From contig CAAETY010000145.1 of NCBI GenBank assembly GCA_900759105.1, forward strand, positions 1 to 64,000: a DNA stretch of 64,000 bases, written 5' to 3'. Positions 1 through 9,530 of this stretch are shown here, piece by piece. Below the pieces are notes generated by a model. That model did no database searches and had not been told where the DNA came from. It worked only from the letters and a program-made list of their open reading frames with translations. Every line of letters begins with the position of its first letter. Within the stretch, counting starts at the first letter, position 1. The position numbers were made by a program, and so were the translations under genes. This DNA is from Peptococcaceae bacterium (GTDB taxonomy: Bacteria > Bacillota > Peptococcia > Peptococcales > Peptococcaceae).

Positions 1-97
1 TAGATATGTTTCCATATAAGAAAACCGAGCTTTTTCAGAAGTCTGGCTTCAAATCCAAACCTCCGAAAAAGCCCGGAAATACGCCGCTTTCTGGCAC

Positions 98-1411
98 TTA
101 TTTATCTTTCCTTGACATCAAAACTACCGTCTCCACATGGCTGGTGTGTGGGAAGAGGTCCACGGGTTGGACGGGGCCTATGTTGTAGTATGGGGCGAGG
201 TGTGCGAGGTCGCGTGCTAGGGTTGCCGGGTTACAGCTGATGCAGAGGATTTGCGGGATGTTTGCGTCAATCAGGGCATCCAATAGTTTGCTGTCGCAGC
301 CTTTTCGTGGGGGGTCGATGATGGCGAGGTCGGCGTGGTTGCCTTTGCCGAGCCATTTTGGGAGCCATACTTCCGCTTTTGCGGTTGTAAAGTGTGCATT
401 TTTGAAGCCGTTGGCTTTGGCTGCTTTTTTGGCGTCTTCGATGGCTTGGCCAACGCTGTCAACGCCGGTGAGGGTTTGTTTGCGTTCGGCAATAAAGCTC
501 CCAATGGTGCCAATGCCACAATACAGGTCCAAAATGCTCGCATCGGGTGCGAGGTCAATCATGTCCTTGCCGCATCCGTAGAGTACTTCCGCTTGGGCGG
601 TGTTCACTTGAAAGAATGAGGCCGGTGAGAGTTCATACTGTAGGTCGCCGAGTTTTTCAGAGATGGTTTCTTTGCCTGCCAAGTGGGTAAAGGCACGACC
701 GAGCATGAGGCGCGGGTTGGTGTTGATGTTGTGCCAAATGCTTACGACTTGCGGCCATTCTGCTTGCAAGGCTTTGACTAAACGCTGATGACGAAATTTT
801 TGGCCTGCGGTCACAAGTACAACCATCATTTCTCCGTTGGAGTGGCTTTCGCGTATCATCACTTTGTCTATATCGCCGGCAATGCCGCTTCTGGTAATGG
901 CGTCTTCCAACCAAAGGGTAAGGCGGTTAACTTGTTCGCTAAATAGCAGGCATTGCGCTGCCGGTACGAGCGCATGGCTGCCTTTTTCAAAAAATCCGAG
1001 GCGGGCTTCGCCTTGGCTGTAGTCAACATGAAAAATGCCTTTGTTGCGGTAGCGCCAAGGTTCTGCCATGGTGCGTACCGGCAGTACTTCACAGTCCAGC
1101 TTTCCAATGCGCGTAAGGGCATCGCGCACTTGCCGGGTTTTCATTTCTGCTTGCAAGGCGTCGTCAGCAATTTGAAGCGGACAGCCGCCACACAGGCTTG
1201 CCATCCCGCAAGGCGGTGTTCGACGCATCGCATTAGGCGTTACCACTGCTTCCAATGTGGCATGGGTAATGCCTTTTTTGCTTTCGCCTAGGGTTACGGT
1301 TACGGTTTCATCCGGGAGTGTGCCGGGTACAAAAACGACCTTTCCATCGTCGTCGCGGCCAACGCCGCTGCCGTCATGTGAAAGGCCGGTGATGTGGAGT
1401 GTGGTTTGCAT
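98..1411 (-). CDS. rlmCD: 23S rRNA (uracil-5-)-methyltransferase, RlmD/RlmCD (RumA) family
   Basis: Transfers a methyl group from SAM to C5 of a uracil in 23S rRNA. Seen: N-terminal TRAM-like beta domain (residues ~1-55), an Fe-S type cysteine group CGMASLCGGC near residue 70, the SAM loop LDLYCGIGTIG, the DPPRKG motif, the catalytic CISCNP motif and the C-terminal DLFPHTSHVE signature. At 437 residues it is full length for the family. The ATG follows a GGAGGG site five bases upstream. It is the last gene of the minus-strand housekeeping run. In Firmicutes one such enzyme may methylate two sites (RlmCD), so the exact target U is inferred, not seen. Confidence 0.93.
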   Translation of the reverse strand: MQTTLHITGLSHDGSGVGRDDDGKVVFVPGTLPDETVTVTLGESKKGITHATLEAVVTPNAMRRTPPCGMASLCGGCPLQIADDALQAEMKTRQVRDALTRIGKLDCEVLPVRTMAEPWRYRNKGIFHVDYSQGEARLGFFEKGSHALVPAAQCLLFSEQVNRLTLWLEDAITRSGIAGDIDKVMIRESHSNGEMMVVLVTAGQKFRHQRLVKALQAEWPQVVSIWHNINTNPRLMLGRAFTHLAGKETISEKLGDLQYELSPASFFQVNTAQAEVLYGCGKDMIDLAPDASILDLYCGIGTIGSFIAERKQTLTGVDSVGQAIEDAKKAAKANGFKNAHFTTAKAEVWLPKWLGKGNHADLAIIDPPRKGCDSKLLDALIDANIPQILCISCNPATLARDLAHLAPYYNIGPVQPVDLFPHTSHVETVVLMSRKDK

Positions 1412-1447
1412 AAAATCCCTCCAAAATTATTTTTTCAGAAATGGCGT

Positions 1448-2134
1448 CTAAATCGCCATGTAGTAAACAATAATCATTATCGAATTCCAAGTGCCATGCG
1501 CAATGGCGCTTGCCCATATGCTTTGGTGGCGCACGCAGAGTGCGTTTAATACATAGCCACCAATTGCAAACGGTATCAGTCGTTGTGCGTCACCATGGGT
1601 GCATGCAAAACAAATCGCCGTAAAGAGCATCGCTATTGGCTGGCGCAGATGGTTACAAAAGCTCTGAAAGAGCACGCCGCGAAAAATGAGTTCTTCGGCA
1701 ATCGGCACAAAGACACCCATTGTGAGAAGCACGAGCACTTGCATGACCAAGGTGTCTTCAGATTGCATGAGGCTTTGCACGTTTTGTGCACGCAGGCCAC
1801 CGGGCCAAAGGCTATTAATCAGCTGAATCATTCCTACCATGAAGAGGTAAAGTCCCATTCCGGTCAAGACCGATTCCAGCACGGCGCGCAGACCGATTTT
1901 GCGAATGCCGAGCGCCGCCGGTGTTTCTTTGCGCCAACGCACAATCAAGAGCGCACCCAAAATAAAGAGCCCGTCTTGCAACCACATCCCTGTGGCAAGG
2001 CGCATAATTTTGTATTCGCCCAAATTTGGCACTAAAAACAAGAGCGCCTGTTGAACCCCACCGGTCAACAGGGCGCTTGCGATAAATATAATAAAAAAGT
2101 CCTGAAGCTTAAAGTTTGTCTTTGGTTGAATCAT
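1448..2134 (-). CDS. CPBP-family intramembrane metalloprotease (CAAX protease/bacteriocin immunity type)
   Basis: A multi-pass membrane protein carrying the family motifs: EELIFRG (paired glutamates plus arginine) about two thirds along, a histidine in FACTHGD, and the closing SAIAHGTWN. These residues are expected to build a metal site inside the membrane. Known members process prenylated or other membrane proteins, or give self-immunity to bacteriocins; the substrate here is unknown. I start it at the ATG at 2134, preceded by AAAGGA, rather than at an upstream codon that would overlap mgtE. It follows mgtE by 25 bases and is probably co-transcribed. Confidence 0.85.
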   Translation of the reverse strand: MIQPKTNFKLQDFFIIFIASALLTGGVQQALLFLVPNLGEYKIMRLATGMWLQDGLFILGALLIVRWRKETPAALGIRKIGLRAVLESVLTGMGLYLFMVGMIQLINSLWPGGLRAQNVQSLMQSEDTLVMQVLVLLTMGVFVPIAEELIFRGVLFQSFCNHLRQPIAMLFTAICFACTHGDAQRLIPFAIGGYVLNALCVRHQSIWASAIAHGTWNSIMIIVYYMAI

Positions 2135-2159
2135 ACCATCATCCTTTGCTGACAGGGCG

Positions 2160-3503
2160 CTAAATCCCAAAAATCAAAATCGCAATAATAGAGTAATTGA
2201 AGAGCCCCAAAATGTCAGTGGTGGTGGTAATAAATGCCGATGATGCCACCGCCGGGTCAATATGAAGGCGTTCCAATGCCAGTGGCACCACGGTTCCCAA
2301 CAATGCCGCCATGAAATTATTGAGCAAAATGGTCAGCCCTACAGTAATCCCCAAGGCCAGGCTGTGCTGCCAGAAAATAGATATCAAGCACACAATCGAG
2401 CCAAGGGTGCTTCCCAAGGCAAACCCCAGCAAGGCTTCACGAAAAATTGTCGTCACGGCAACCTTGGCGGTAATATTCCCTGTGGCTATCCCACGAACGG
2501 TAACAGTACAGGATTGGGTCCCAACATTCCCGGCAATCCCGGTCATCATTGGAATAAAGATAATCAATGCCGCGATTTGGCTCAGGGTCATTTGAAAATG
2601 GTCCAATACCGTCCCGGAGCAAAGCCCCCCGCAAATGGTAATTATCAGCCACGGCAAGCGCGATTTTAAGGCGGTGATAATGCTTGCGCCTTCGTCCAAT
2701 TCGGCTTCGGTGGTACCGGCCATACGATAAATGTCTTCGCTGGCTTCATCTTGAATAACGTCTACAATGTCATCGACGGTGATAATCCCCAAAATGTGGT
2801 CTTCGTCATCTACAACAGGAAGCGCCAAGAGATCGTACTTGGTCATGATTTCCGCAACTTCTTCCTGGTCATCGCGAACATTACAGCTGGTAACATTTTG
2901 AATCATGATGTCACCAATCAAGGTTTCCGGCCCGGCAATGATGAGCTCACGCAAGGAAAGAATCCCAACCAAGTGGTTCAAGCCGTCAATAACGTACACA
3001 TAGTAAATGGTTTCTGCATCCGGTGCGTACATGCGGATGATTTCGATGGCCTTTTCAGCCTTTACAAAGACCGGCACAACAACGAATTCGGTGGTCATCA
3101 AACCGCCGGCGGTATCGCTCTCGTAGGTCAACAGGTCTGTGATGTCGTCCGCGTCTTCTTCTTCAAAGAGGCTCAGAATGCGGCTTCGGTCGCTTTCATC
3201 CATGTCTTCAAGCATGTCGGCCGCTTCGTCGTTCGGGATTTCGTTAACAATAGCCGAAGCGAGTGCACGCGGTAATTCCAAGAGCACGTCGATAAGCAGC
3301 TCTTGGTCGTCCATTTCAAAGAGTACTGTTGCGGCGTCTTCCGGTTCCATGACCTTGATTAAGGCCGCCTGCATCTCTCGGTCATCCAACTCTGCAATAT
3401 ATTCTGCGATGTCTTTTGGATGCTGTTCTTGAAGGAATACTTTGAGTTCTTCTGCTTCCTCTTCATTGGTTGGAACTTTTATTTCTTGCCATTCTTCGAT
3501 CAT
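2160..3503 (-). CDS. mgtE: Magnesium transporter MgtE
   Basis: Mg2+ channel/transporter of the inner membrane. Seen in order: an acidic helical N domain (residues ~1-130, including HPKDIAEYIAELDD), a pair of CBS domains (~135-260), and five hydrophobic segments in the last ~170 residues. This is the standard MgtE layout and 447 residues is the usual length. In characterised MgtE the N and CBS domains sense cytosolic Mg2+ and gate the pore. The ATG is preceded by AAAGGAAG. It sits just after era, an uncommon neighbour. No Mg2+ riboswitch is visible in the 45-base gap upstream, so transcription probably runs through from era. Confidence 0.95.
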   Translation of the reverse strand: MIEEWQEIKVPTNEEEAEELKVFLQEQHPKDIAEYIAELDDREMQAALIKVMEPEDAATVLFEMDDQELLIDVLLELPRALASAIVNEIPNDEAADMLEDMDESDRSRILSLFEEEDADDITDLLTYESDTAGGLMTTEFVVVPVFVKAEKAIEIIRMYAPDAETIYYVYVIDGLNHLVGILSLRELIIAGPETLIGDIMIQNVTSCNVRDDQEEVAEIMTKYDLLALPVVDDEDHILGIITVDDIVDVIQDEASEDIYRMAGTTEAELDEGASIITALKSRLPWLIITICGGLCSGTVLDHFQMTLSQIAALIIFIPMMTGIAGNVGTQSCTVTVRGIATGNITAKVAVTTIFREALLGFALGSTLGSIVCLISIFWQHSLALGITVGLTILLNNFMAALLGTVVPLALERLHIDPAVASSAFITTTTDILGLFNYSIIAILIFGI

Positions 3504-3548
3504 GCGCTCACTTCCTTTCCATTGATGGTTCTTGTTTTTTATGCAAGT

Positions 3549-4445
3549 TTAGCTAAAGTCTTCCATGTCATAGCCGAAATCGTGCAAGGCCCCTTCACGG
3601 TTGCGCCAATTTTCCTTTACACGAACCCACAGCTTGAGATAAATCTTTTCGCCCAATAATTCTTCAATATCACGGCGTGCAGCGGTGCCAATGCGTTTAA
3701 TCATCTGCCCTTGCTTGCCGATAATGATGGCTTTTTGAGATTGGCGTTCGGTATAGATGGCCGCATGGACGATGAGTTTATCGTCGCTTTCATCGCGTTC
3801 CATATGTTCAATCACCACAGCAACGCTGTGCGGTACTTCTTCTTCGGTCAAGCGCAAAATCTTTTCGCGAATAAGCTCGCTCATAACAATGCGTTCCGGC
3901 TGGTCGGTTACGGCATCTTCCGGATAGAAGTTCGGTCCTTCGATTAGGTAGCCCTTGACGGTTTCAAGCAAACGGTCAACATTGTCGCCACGTTCTGCGC
4001 TCAATGGGAAAATTTCTGCAAATTCTCTGCGTGTTTGCCATTTAACGATGGTGCGCATGATTTCTTCGGATGTCATGCAGTCAATTTTATTAAGCAAGAG
4101 GAACACCGGCACATCGATATCCTTAAGACAATCGAGGATGAATTGTTCACCCGGTCCAAATGGCACGGAAGCATCCACAACATAAAAAATCACGTCGCCT
4201 TCATAAATAGTAGAACGCGCCGCTTCGACCATGTATTGATTGAGGCGATCCTTTGGTTTGTGAATCCCCGGGGTATCGATAAAGACCATTTGCGCATCGT
4301 TGGTGGTAAAAATCCCGGTAATGCGGGTACGGGTGGTCTGTGGTTTTGAAGAGGTAATCGCAATCTTGCGATCAAGAATTTGATTGATTAAGGTACTTTT
4401 GCCGGCGTTTGGACGCCCAATTAAAGAGATAAATCCGGTTTTCAT
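3549..4445 (-). CDS. era: GTPase Era
   Basis: Essential GTPase that binds the 3' end of 16S rRNA during 30S maturation. Seen: G1 GRPNAGKS at the N terminus, G3 DTPG, G4 NKID, and a C-terminal KH domain with IIGKQGQMIKRIG. Length 298 is normal. Its ATG overlaps the cdd stop codon (ATGA), so the two are translationally coupled. The gene order cdd-era fits the conserved phoH...era block of Firmicutes; recO, which often follows, is replaced here by mgtE. Confidence 0.97.
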   Translation of the reverse strand: MKTGFISLIGRPNAGKSTLINQILDRKIAITSSKPQTTRTRITGIFTTNDAQMVFIDTPGIHKPKDRLNQYMVEAARSTIYEGDVIFYVVDASVPFGPGEQFILDCLKDIDVPVFLLLNKIDCMTSEEIMRTIVKWQTRREFAEIFPLSAERGDNVDRLLETVKGYLIEGPNFYPEDAVTDQPERIVMSELIREKILRLTEEEVPHSVAVVIEHMERDESDDKLIVHAAIYTERQSQKAIIIGKQGQMIKRIGTAARRDIEELLGEKIYLKLWVRVKENWRNREGALHDFGYDMEDFS

Positions 4446-4837
4446 AGGGTTTCCTCCTTCGTAAGGGTAAACTGCGTAGGCAACAATGCCTGTACAGAGG
4501 TTTCTATAATCTCATCACTTTCAAGCCCGGCAATATAAACGGGCATTGTTGGCGCAAATTCGCTCATTACTTGCAAACACGCACCGCATGGAACAGCAAG
4601 GGTATTGCCGATAACGGCAATGGCGCAAAAATCACGCTTTCCTGCACCCACCGCCGCAAAAATCGCATTGCGTTCGGCGCAAGAGGTCAAGCCGTAGCTT
4701 GCATTTTCTACATTGACACCGCATACTACCGTGCCATCGGCACATAAAAGCGCTGCGCCAACCATAAAATGCGAATAAGGCGCGTACGCATTACTGCGTG
4801 CTTGGCGCGCCTTGTCCATTAATTCAATTTTATTCAT
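4442..4837 (-). CDS. cdd: Cytidine deaminase
   Basis: Converts cytidine or deoxycytidine to uridine or deoxyuridine in pyrimidine salvage. Seen: the catalytic zinc motif CAERNAIF with the proton-shuttling glutamate, and the second zinc motif PCGACLQVM. The 131-residue length matches the small tetrameric class. Both ends overlap their neighbours by four bases (ybeY upstream, era downstream), so the three genes form a tightly coupled unit. The dgkA gene often found between ybeY and cdd is absent. Confidence 0.96.
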   Translation of the reverse strand: MNKIELMDKARQARSNAYAPYSHFMVGAALLCADGTVVCGVNVENASYGLTSCAERNAIFAAVGAGKRDFCAIAVIGNTLAVPCGACLQVMSEFAPTMPVYIAGLESDEIIETSVQALLPTQFTLTKEETL

Positions 4838-5295
4838 GCGCGTGTCACACCCACTGCGTTTAACAACGCTTCTTCGGCAGCGCGCATTTCAACCTTGTCA
4901 TCTTCTTTGATGTGGTCATAGCCGGCAAGGTGCATCAATCCGTGCACAATCAGATAGCACACTTCTCGTTCCACACTGTGACCGTATTCTTCGGCTTGTG
5001 CTTGAGCGTGCGGCACAGAAAGCACGATGTCACCAAACGGTGCCAACTCATCTTCAAAAAGCTCGATTTCATCATCGCGCTCATACATCGGAAAGCTGAG
5101 CACATCGGTTGCGCGGTCAATGTCGCGGGTTTCACGGTTGATTTCGCGAATGGCCGCATCATCGGTAAAGGTAAGCCCGATTATCATCTCATCGGGCAAT
5201 CCTTCTTGCTCGGCATATAGCGGCAAAATTTCATCAAGACGACGAAGCCAGCTTTCATCAAGCTCGCCCCAATCGTTCACAATATCAAATTGCAT
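4834..5295 (-). CDS. ybeY: Endoribonuclease YbeY (rRNA maturation factor)
   Basis: Zinc-dependent single-strand endoribonuclease acting in 16S rRNA 3' maturation and ribosome quality control. Seen: the signature HGLMHLAGYDH (His-x3-His-x5-His metal site) near residues 118-128 and the family N-terminal half. At 153 residues it is full length. An AAAGGAG site precedes the ATG. Placed between pgpH and cdd as in most Firmicutes. Confidence 0.96.
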   Translation of the reverse strand: MQFDIVNDWGELDESWLRRLDEILPLYAEQEGLPDEMIIGLTFTDDAAIREINRETRDIDRATDVLSFPMYERDDEIELFEDELAPFGDIVLSVPHAQAQAEEYGHSVEREVCYLIVHGLMHLAGYDHIKEDDKVEMRAAEEALLNAVGVTRA

Positions 5296-5308
5296 GTCGC
5301 ATCTCCTT

Positions 5309-7471
5309 TTATTTTAATAGACTTTTTTTATCCGGATACGCCACACGTTTGTGGTAAATGCTGTTAATCATGCGCATCATTTCATCGGTAATATCGCGGA
5401 TATCGCGATAGGTCATATCACATTCAATAAATTGCTTGTCTTCCATCTTGTCATTAATCAGATTGCGAATGAAGCTTTCGATTTGCCCATGCGAAAGACG
5501 GTTAATATTGGAGCGTACTGCCGCTTCGACAGTATCAGCAATCATCAAAATCGCCGCTTCACGGGTTTGCGGACGCTTGCAATTGTAGCGAAAATCGTCC
5601 TCATTGGCTGTTGGATCATTCTTTTTCGCTTTGTGATAGAAGTAGCTTACCACGGTGTTGCCGTGATGCTGACCAATCAGGTCAATAATCGGTTGCGGCA
5701 AACGGGCTTCCTTGGCCATTGCTACCCCGTCTTTGACGTGAGAAGTAATAATCAGCGTAGAAAGGGTTGGCGCAAGGTTATCGTGTGGATTCAAGTACGT
5801 CATTTGGTTTTCCGAGAAAAATTCCGGACGTTTTATTTTCCCAATATCGTGATAATAGGCTGCGGTGCGCACAAGCTGCGCATCAGCACCGATACGAAGC
5901 GCCGCGGCTTCGGCAAGGTTTGCAACCATCAGGGAATGTTGATAGGTGCCGGCTGCCTTGTTCATCAAATCACGTTGGAGTGGCGTATTCGGGTCACAAA
6001 GCTCCATCAAAGTGAGGGAGGTGGTGACATTAAACGCTGTTTCAAGATAAGGCAAGAGCCCAATTGTAAGCATCAGCGTCAAGAAGCCATTACCCACACA
6101 ATAAGCCAATAATACGAACAACTCACGGGTTTCGAGCCCTGCCACAAGGGCATAAATCAGTGCCACCGACGCTAACCCGCCCACCGCATACACAGCAGAC
6201 ATGGTCAAATCGGTACGACGGTGCACCACCTTGACCTGCGCCAATGCCATCAGCGAGCCTGCCACATTGGCAAAGCTCACATATACATCGTTGGTATAAA
6301 GGCCGACCAATATGCCCATCAAAAGGGTCACAAACACCGCTTCTTCATTGCCGAGCAGAATGGCAATCATAACTGTCACTGCCGGAATCGGTATGAGGAA
6401 GTTAACAAGCTCCGATGCATTGAGATTGGTGCCGATTTGTATCGCACTGATGACCGGAAACAGCAGCACAATAATCGTCATGGCCACCAATATAATGGAC
6501 ACAGCGCGCTGCCATTCGGCACTAGATTTTTGGCGCCCGCGCCATTCAATAAACTTGGACAGTCCCACAAAAAAGAGAAAGATTGTAAGAATCGTGCCCA
6601 AGGCAATTTTGAATGGTGAAAGCTCTTTGTTATTGGAAAGGGCTTGCAGGGCAGAGTATTGCTCAGCGGTGATAATATCGCCCTTATTGACGATGACTTG
6701 GTCTTTTTGAATGGTGTAGAACACCGGCTCAACGCTTGATAAGATTTCCTTACGGCGTGCTTCAGTATCTTCTTGGTTGATTTCACTGGTTGGATAAAAC
6801 TTGATGTTTTCCAAAATTCGATGCACCAAACGACGGTCTAAATCTGTAAACGCATAGGTTTGGTCGACATTTTCCAAAAGCTGTGTCTTGGCATCGCTCA
6901 GCTGCTCTTCTTTCACACCTTTGCCCATTACATTCGAGCTAATAGCCACCGCTTGACGGTGCAAAAGCTCAATATGCTCTGCTGTATAGGCGGACAGCTC
7001 CGCCCAATCCTCGTCACTAACATCACTTTTCAGAAGGTTATTTAAGTTACGACGTCGTTCTTTTTCTTCGGTTATAACCTGTTTATCGTCCTTTTGCGTC
7101 GTGGTGCTGTCGCTTACCAATACCTCTTGCAAATCCTCAAAGGTACGGTCTATCGCCACCAAGGTGAGGTTATTAAACTGCTCCAGATTAATCTGATAGA
7201 CATCTTCAAAATTATTCAGTGCCGCCTCTTGCTTGGCTTTTGTTGCTTCGGTGTCTTCATAAACCACACTGCGGTCCGCTGTTACCGTACGGCTCGCCAC
7301 GTCACCGACCTTCCAAAAAAGCTGTGTGGAAGCAAGGCCTTGAAATATCACCAAACCAATGATGACAAAGGTCACGCAAACAACCACCTTATAGGAAAAG
7401 GTGCGGTGCTCCAAAAATTTATTGAACGGGCGCCATCGGCTCGTCTTCTTGTGATTCATCTCTGAGTACAT
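5309..7471 (-). CDS. pgpH: 7TM receptor-HD domain cyclic-di-AMP phosphodiesterase, PgpH/YqfF family
   Basis: Membrane protein predicted to hydrolyse c-di-AMP, a regulator of osmolyte transport and cell wall in Firmicutes. Seen: an N-terminal membrane anchor (~residues 25-47), a large outer 7TMR-HDED region, a block of seven hydrophobic segments (~285-480), then a cytoplasmic HD domain with YYHDIGK and a second HHG motif. Length 720 is typical. The ATG at 7471 has AAGGGAG ten bases upstream, which makes the gene overlap the end of phoH by 53 bases; the next in-frame ATG, four codons on, has no such site. Confidence 0.92.
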   Translation of the reverse strand: MYSEMNHKKTSRWRPFNKFLEHRTFSYKVVVCVTFVIIGLVIFQGLASTQLFWKVGDVASRTVTADRSVVYEDTEATKAKQEAALNNFEDVYQINLEQFNNLTLVAIDRTFEDLQEVLVSDSTTTQKDDKQVITEEKERRRNLNNLLKSDVSDEDWAELSAYTAEHIELLHRQAVAISSNVMGKGVKEEQLSDAKTQLLENVDQTYAFTDLDRRLVHRILENIKFYPTSEINQEDTEARRKEILSSVEPVFYTIQKDQVIVNKGDIITAEQYSALQALSNNKELSPFKIALGTILTIFLFFVGLSKFIEWRGRQKSSAEWQRAVSIILVAMTIIVLLFPVISAIQIGTNLNASELVNFLIPIPAVTVMIAILLGNEEAVFVTLLMGILVGLYTNDVYVSFANVAGSLMALAQVKVVHRRTDLTMSAVYAVGGLASVALIYALVAGLETRELFVLLAYCVGNGFLTLMLTIGLLPYLETAFNVTTSLTLMELCDPNTPLQRDLMNKAAGTYQHSLMVANLAEAAALRIGADAQLVRTAAYYHDIGKIKRPEFFSENQMTYLNPHDNLAPTLSTLIITSHVKDGVAMAKEARLPQPIIDLIGQHHGNTVVSYFYHKAKKNDPTANEDDFRYNCKRPQTREAAILMIADTVEAAVRSNINRLSHGQIESFIRNLINDKMEDKQFIECDMTYRDIRDITDEMMRMINSIYHKRVAYPDKKSLLK

Positions 7472-8435
7472 GTCGACTCATCTCCCTTGACTGAAAGCGG
7501 TCGTAGGCGCGAATAATCTTCGCTACTACCGGATGTCGGACCACATCCTCCGCGTCCAGCTCATAAAACCCAATCTCTTCAATATGCTGCAAAATGCGAT
7601 AGGCTTGGCGTAAACCGGATTGGTTGGCGTTTGGCAAGTCAATCTGTGTCAAGTCGCCGGTTACAACGGCCTTGGATCCAAAGCCGATACGAGTAAGGAA
7701 CATTTTCATTTGTTCCGGTGTGGTATTCTGCGCTTCGTCCAAAATAATAAATGCATCATCCAAGGTGCGCCCACGCATATATGCAAGCGGGGCTATTTCA
7801 ATAATGCCCTTTTCCAGATGACGCTGCGCGGTTTCTTGGCTCAGGGTATCATAAAGTCCATCATAAAGCGGACGGAGATATGGGTCGATTTTTTCCTGCA
7901 AATCCCCCGGTAAGAAGCCCAACTTTTCGCCGGCTTCCACCGCCGGACGGGTGAGAATAATACGTTCCACTTCACGGCGCTTGAGTGCCAAAACAGCCAT
8001 TACCACCGCCAGATAGGTTTTCCCGGTCCCTGCCGGTCCAATCCCGAAGGTAATGGTTTTTTTGCGAATCATATCGAGATATTCTTTTTGGCCCTTGGTC
8101 TTTGGGCGAATTTGCTTTCCGCGTGGTGTCATCAAAAGGACTTGGTTTAGACCTTCGACTTCTCCCGCCGCCATTTCACGTGCGGCAGTTGTAAGCGCAT
8201 AATGCACATCGCCTTCTTCAAGCTCGCGTTCTCGCGCCAACGTTATCAAATAATCAAACAACGCGCGTGCGACCGCAACGCTTTCTTTACTGCCCAAAAG
8301 GGTCAACACATTGCCGCGTGCCACCACCCGGCAGAGCAAGTTTGCCGTAATGAGGCGCAAATAATGATCGGCAGGGCCAAAAATGCGCGCTGCCAAATCA
8401 TCCTCTAAGACGATTTGTTCTTTGTAATCGCTCAA
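7419..8435 (-). CDS. phoH: PhoH-like ATPase
   Basis: Cytoplasmic P-loop ATPase of the PhoH family, probably an RNA helicase/RNA-processing partner of YbeY; its exact role is unsettled. Seen: an N-terminal KH-like part, Walker A GPAGTGKTYLAV, Walker B within AFIILDEAQNTTPEQ, and the motif VVTGDLTQIDL. The start is a TTG at 8435, nine bases after AAAGGAG; no ATG alternative fits as well. First gene of the block, with a good promoter 64 bases upstream. Confidence 0.93.
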   Translation of the reverse strand: MSDYKEQIVLEDDLAARIFGPADHYLRLITANLLCRVVARGNVLTLLGSKESVAVARALFDYLITLARERELEEGDVHYALTTAAREMAAGEVEGLNQVLLMTPRGKQIRPKTKGQKEYLDMIRKKTITFGIGPAGTGKTYLAVVMAVLALKRREVERIILTRPAVEAGEKLGFLPGDLQEKIDPYLRPLYDGLYDTLSQETAQRHLEKGIIEIAPLAYMRGRTLDDAFIILDEAQNTTPEQMKMFLTRIGFGSKAVVTGDLTQIDLPNANQSGLRQAYRILQHIEEIGFYELDAEDVVRHPVVAKIIRAYDRFQSREMSRHVLRDESQEDEPMAPVQ

Positions 8436-8498
8436 TAGTGTAATCTCCTTTAATCGTTCCCCTTAGCGGGTTCAATTGGTGTATACATGCTCTACTTT

Positions 8499-8527
8499 AT
8501 TATACCCAATTCCCTATGGTTGGACAA
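8499..8527 (-). promoter_or_regulatory. Sigma-A type promoter of the phoH operon
   Basis: On the minus strand TTGTCC, a 17-base spacer, then a perfect TATAAT. It lies 64 bases before the phoH TTG start and is the only strong promoter I see for the whole run down to 98. Confidence 0.75.
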
Positions 8528-8547
8528 TCACGAAAATACTGCCGTAA

Positions 8548-8565
8548 ATCTTGCAATCGCAAGAT
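8548..8565. promoter_or_regulatory. Inverted repeat upstream of the membrane protein gene at 8609
   Basis: ATCTTGC and GCAAGAT flank a four-base centre, a perfect 7+7 dyad. It overlaps a possible plus-strand promoter (TTGCAA, 17 bases, TACCAT), so it could be an operator. It is also close to the -35 of the phoH promoter on the other strand. Confidence 0.4.
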
Positions 8566-8608
8566 AGAACCTTTACCATAGAATCAAATCTTTTGAAGGG
8601 GGATTTAT

Positions 8609-9493
8609 ATGTTCCGTTTTGCCAAGAACATTATGAACAACGTACGCGAACACATTCGCACCGACCGTGGGGTCTTTATCTTGTATTCCGTTTTACGTAT
8701 TCTCATCATCATCATCGGGATTCGCTCGCTTTTTAACGGTAACTACAACGGTGCGGCGTACTGTCTTTTGTCGCTCTTATTATTCCTTGTTCCTTCGTTA
8801 ATGGAACAAGGCTTTTCTATTAACATTCCGCCGTTACTTGAAGGGAGCATTTACCTCTTTATCTTTGCTGCGGAAATTTTAGGGGAAGTCAATTATTTTT
8901 ATATGGCCATCCCCGGCTGGGACACCATGCTTCATACCATCAACGGCTTCCTTGCGGCGGCGGTGGGCTTCTCCACCGTTGAGCTGTTAAACCGCAACAG
9001 CAAAAACATCAACCTCTCACCATTTTATCTGACGATGGTGGCGTTCTGCTTTTCAATGACCATCGGGGTGCTGTGGGAATTCTGTGAGTTTGCATTTGAT
9101 AATCTCTTTGGTATGGATATGCAAAAGGACTTTATCCTATCTAGTGTCAACTCCTTCACCCTTGACCCAGACAATATCCAAACCTGCATCAGTATCAAGG
9201 ACATTGTTGAAACCCGCATCATTACCGCTGACGGCACGACATATTTCGTTGACGGTGGTTATCTCGATATCGGGCTTACCGATACCATGAAGGATCTCTT
9301 CGTGAACTTTCTTGGCGCCTTGACCTTCTGCCTCTTTGGCTATTTTATGGACAAACGTGACAGCAAGAAAAGCAAGGTGGCGAAGCGCTTGGTGGAAGAC
9401 TTTATGGTCACCCGTGTTCCAGATGACGCCGATACCGATAACTATGCGCTGACTAATGATGATGGCTTTGCTGTAGACGATGACAGTAACTAA
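8609..9493 (+). CDS. Multi-pass membrane protein resembling the DUF2238/YjdF family
   Basis: Function unknown. Seen: about six hydrophobic segments (the first near residues 22-40, the last near 235-252), a conserved-looking WDTMLHTINGFLAA stretch and a later segment with GVLWEFCEFAFDNLFGMDMQ; WD..LH and WEF.EF are what suggest the DUF2238 group to me. A loop of ~70 polar residues (about 180-235) precedes the last membrane segment, and the C-terminal tail is strongly acidic. Start ATG with AAGGGGG seven bases upstream. It is alone on the plus strand between the phoH promoter and a bidirectional terminator, so probably monocistronic. Confidence 0.6.
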   Translation: MFRFAKNIMNNVREHIRTDRGVFILYSVLRILIIIIGIRSLFNGNYNGAAYCLLSLLLFLVPSLMEQGFSINIPPLLEGSIYLFIFAAEILGEVNYFYMAIPGWDTMLHTINGFLAAAVGFSTVELLNRNSKNINLSPFYLTMVAFCFSMTIGVLWEFCEFAFDNLFGMDMQKDFILSSVNSFTLDPDNIQTCISIKDIVETRIITADGTTYFVDGGYLDIGLTDTMKDLFVNFLGALTFCLFGYFMDKRDSKKSKVAKRLVEDFMVTRVPDDADTDNYALTNDDGFAVDDDSN

Positions 9494-9530
9494 TCGCAAA
9501 GAGGGGACCATCAGATTGTTTCCATTAAAA

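Noticed and set aside
1..97. Hairpin with GCTTTTTC and GAAAAAGC arms past the end of the rRNA methyltransferase gene
   Set aside because: Arms are short and the loop is long, and the region is at the window edge; it may be a terminator but I cannot support it.
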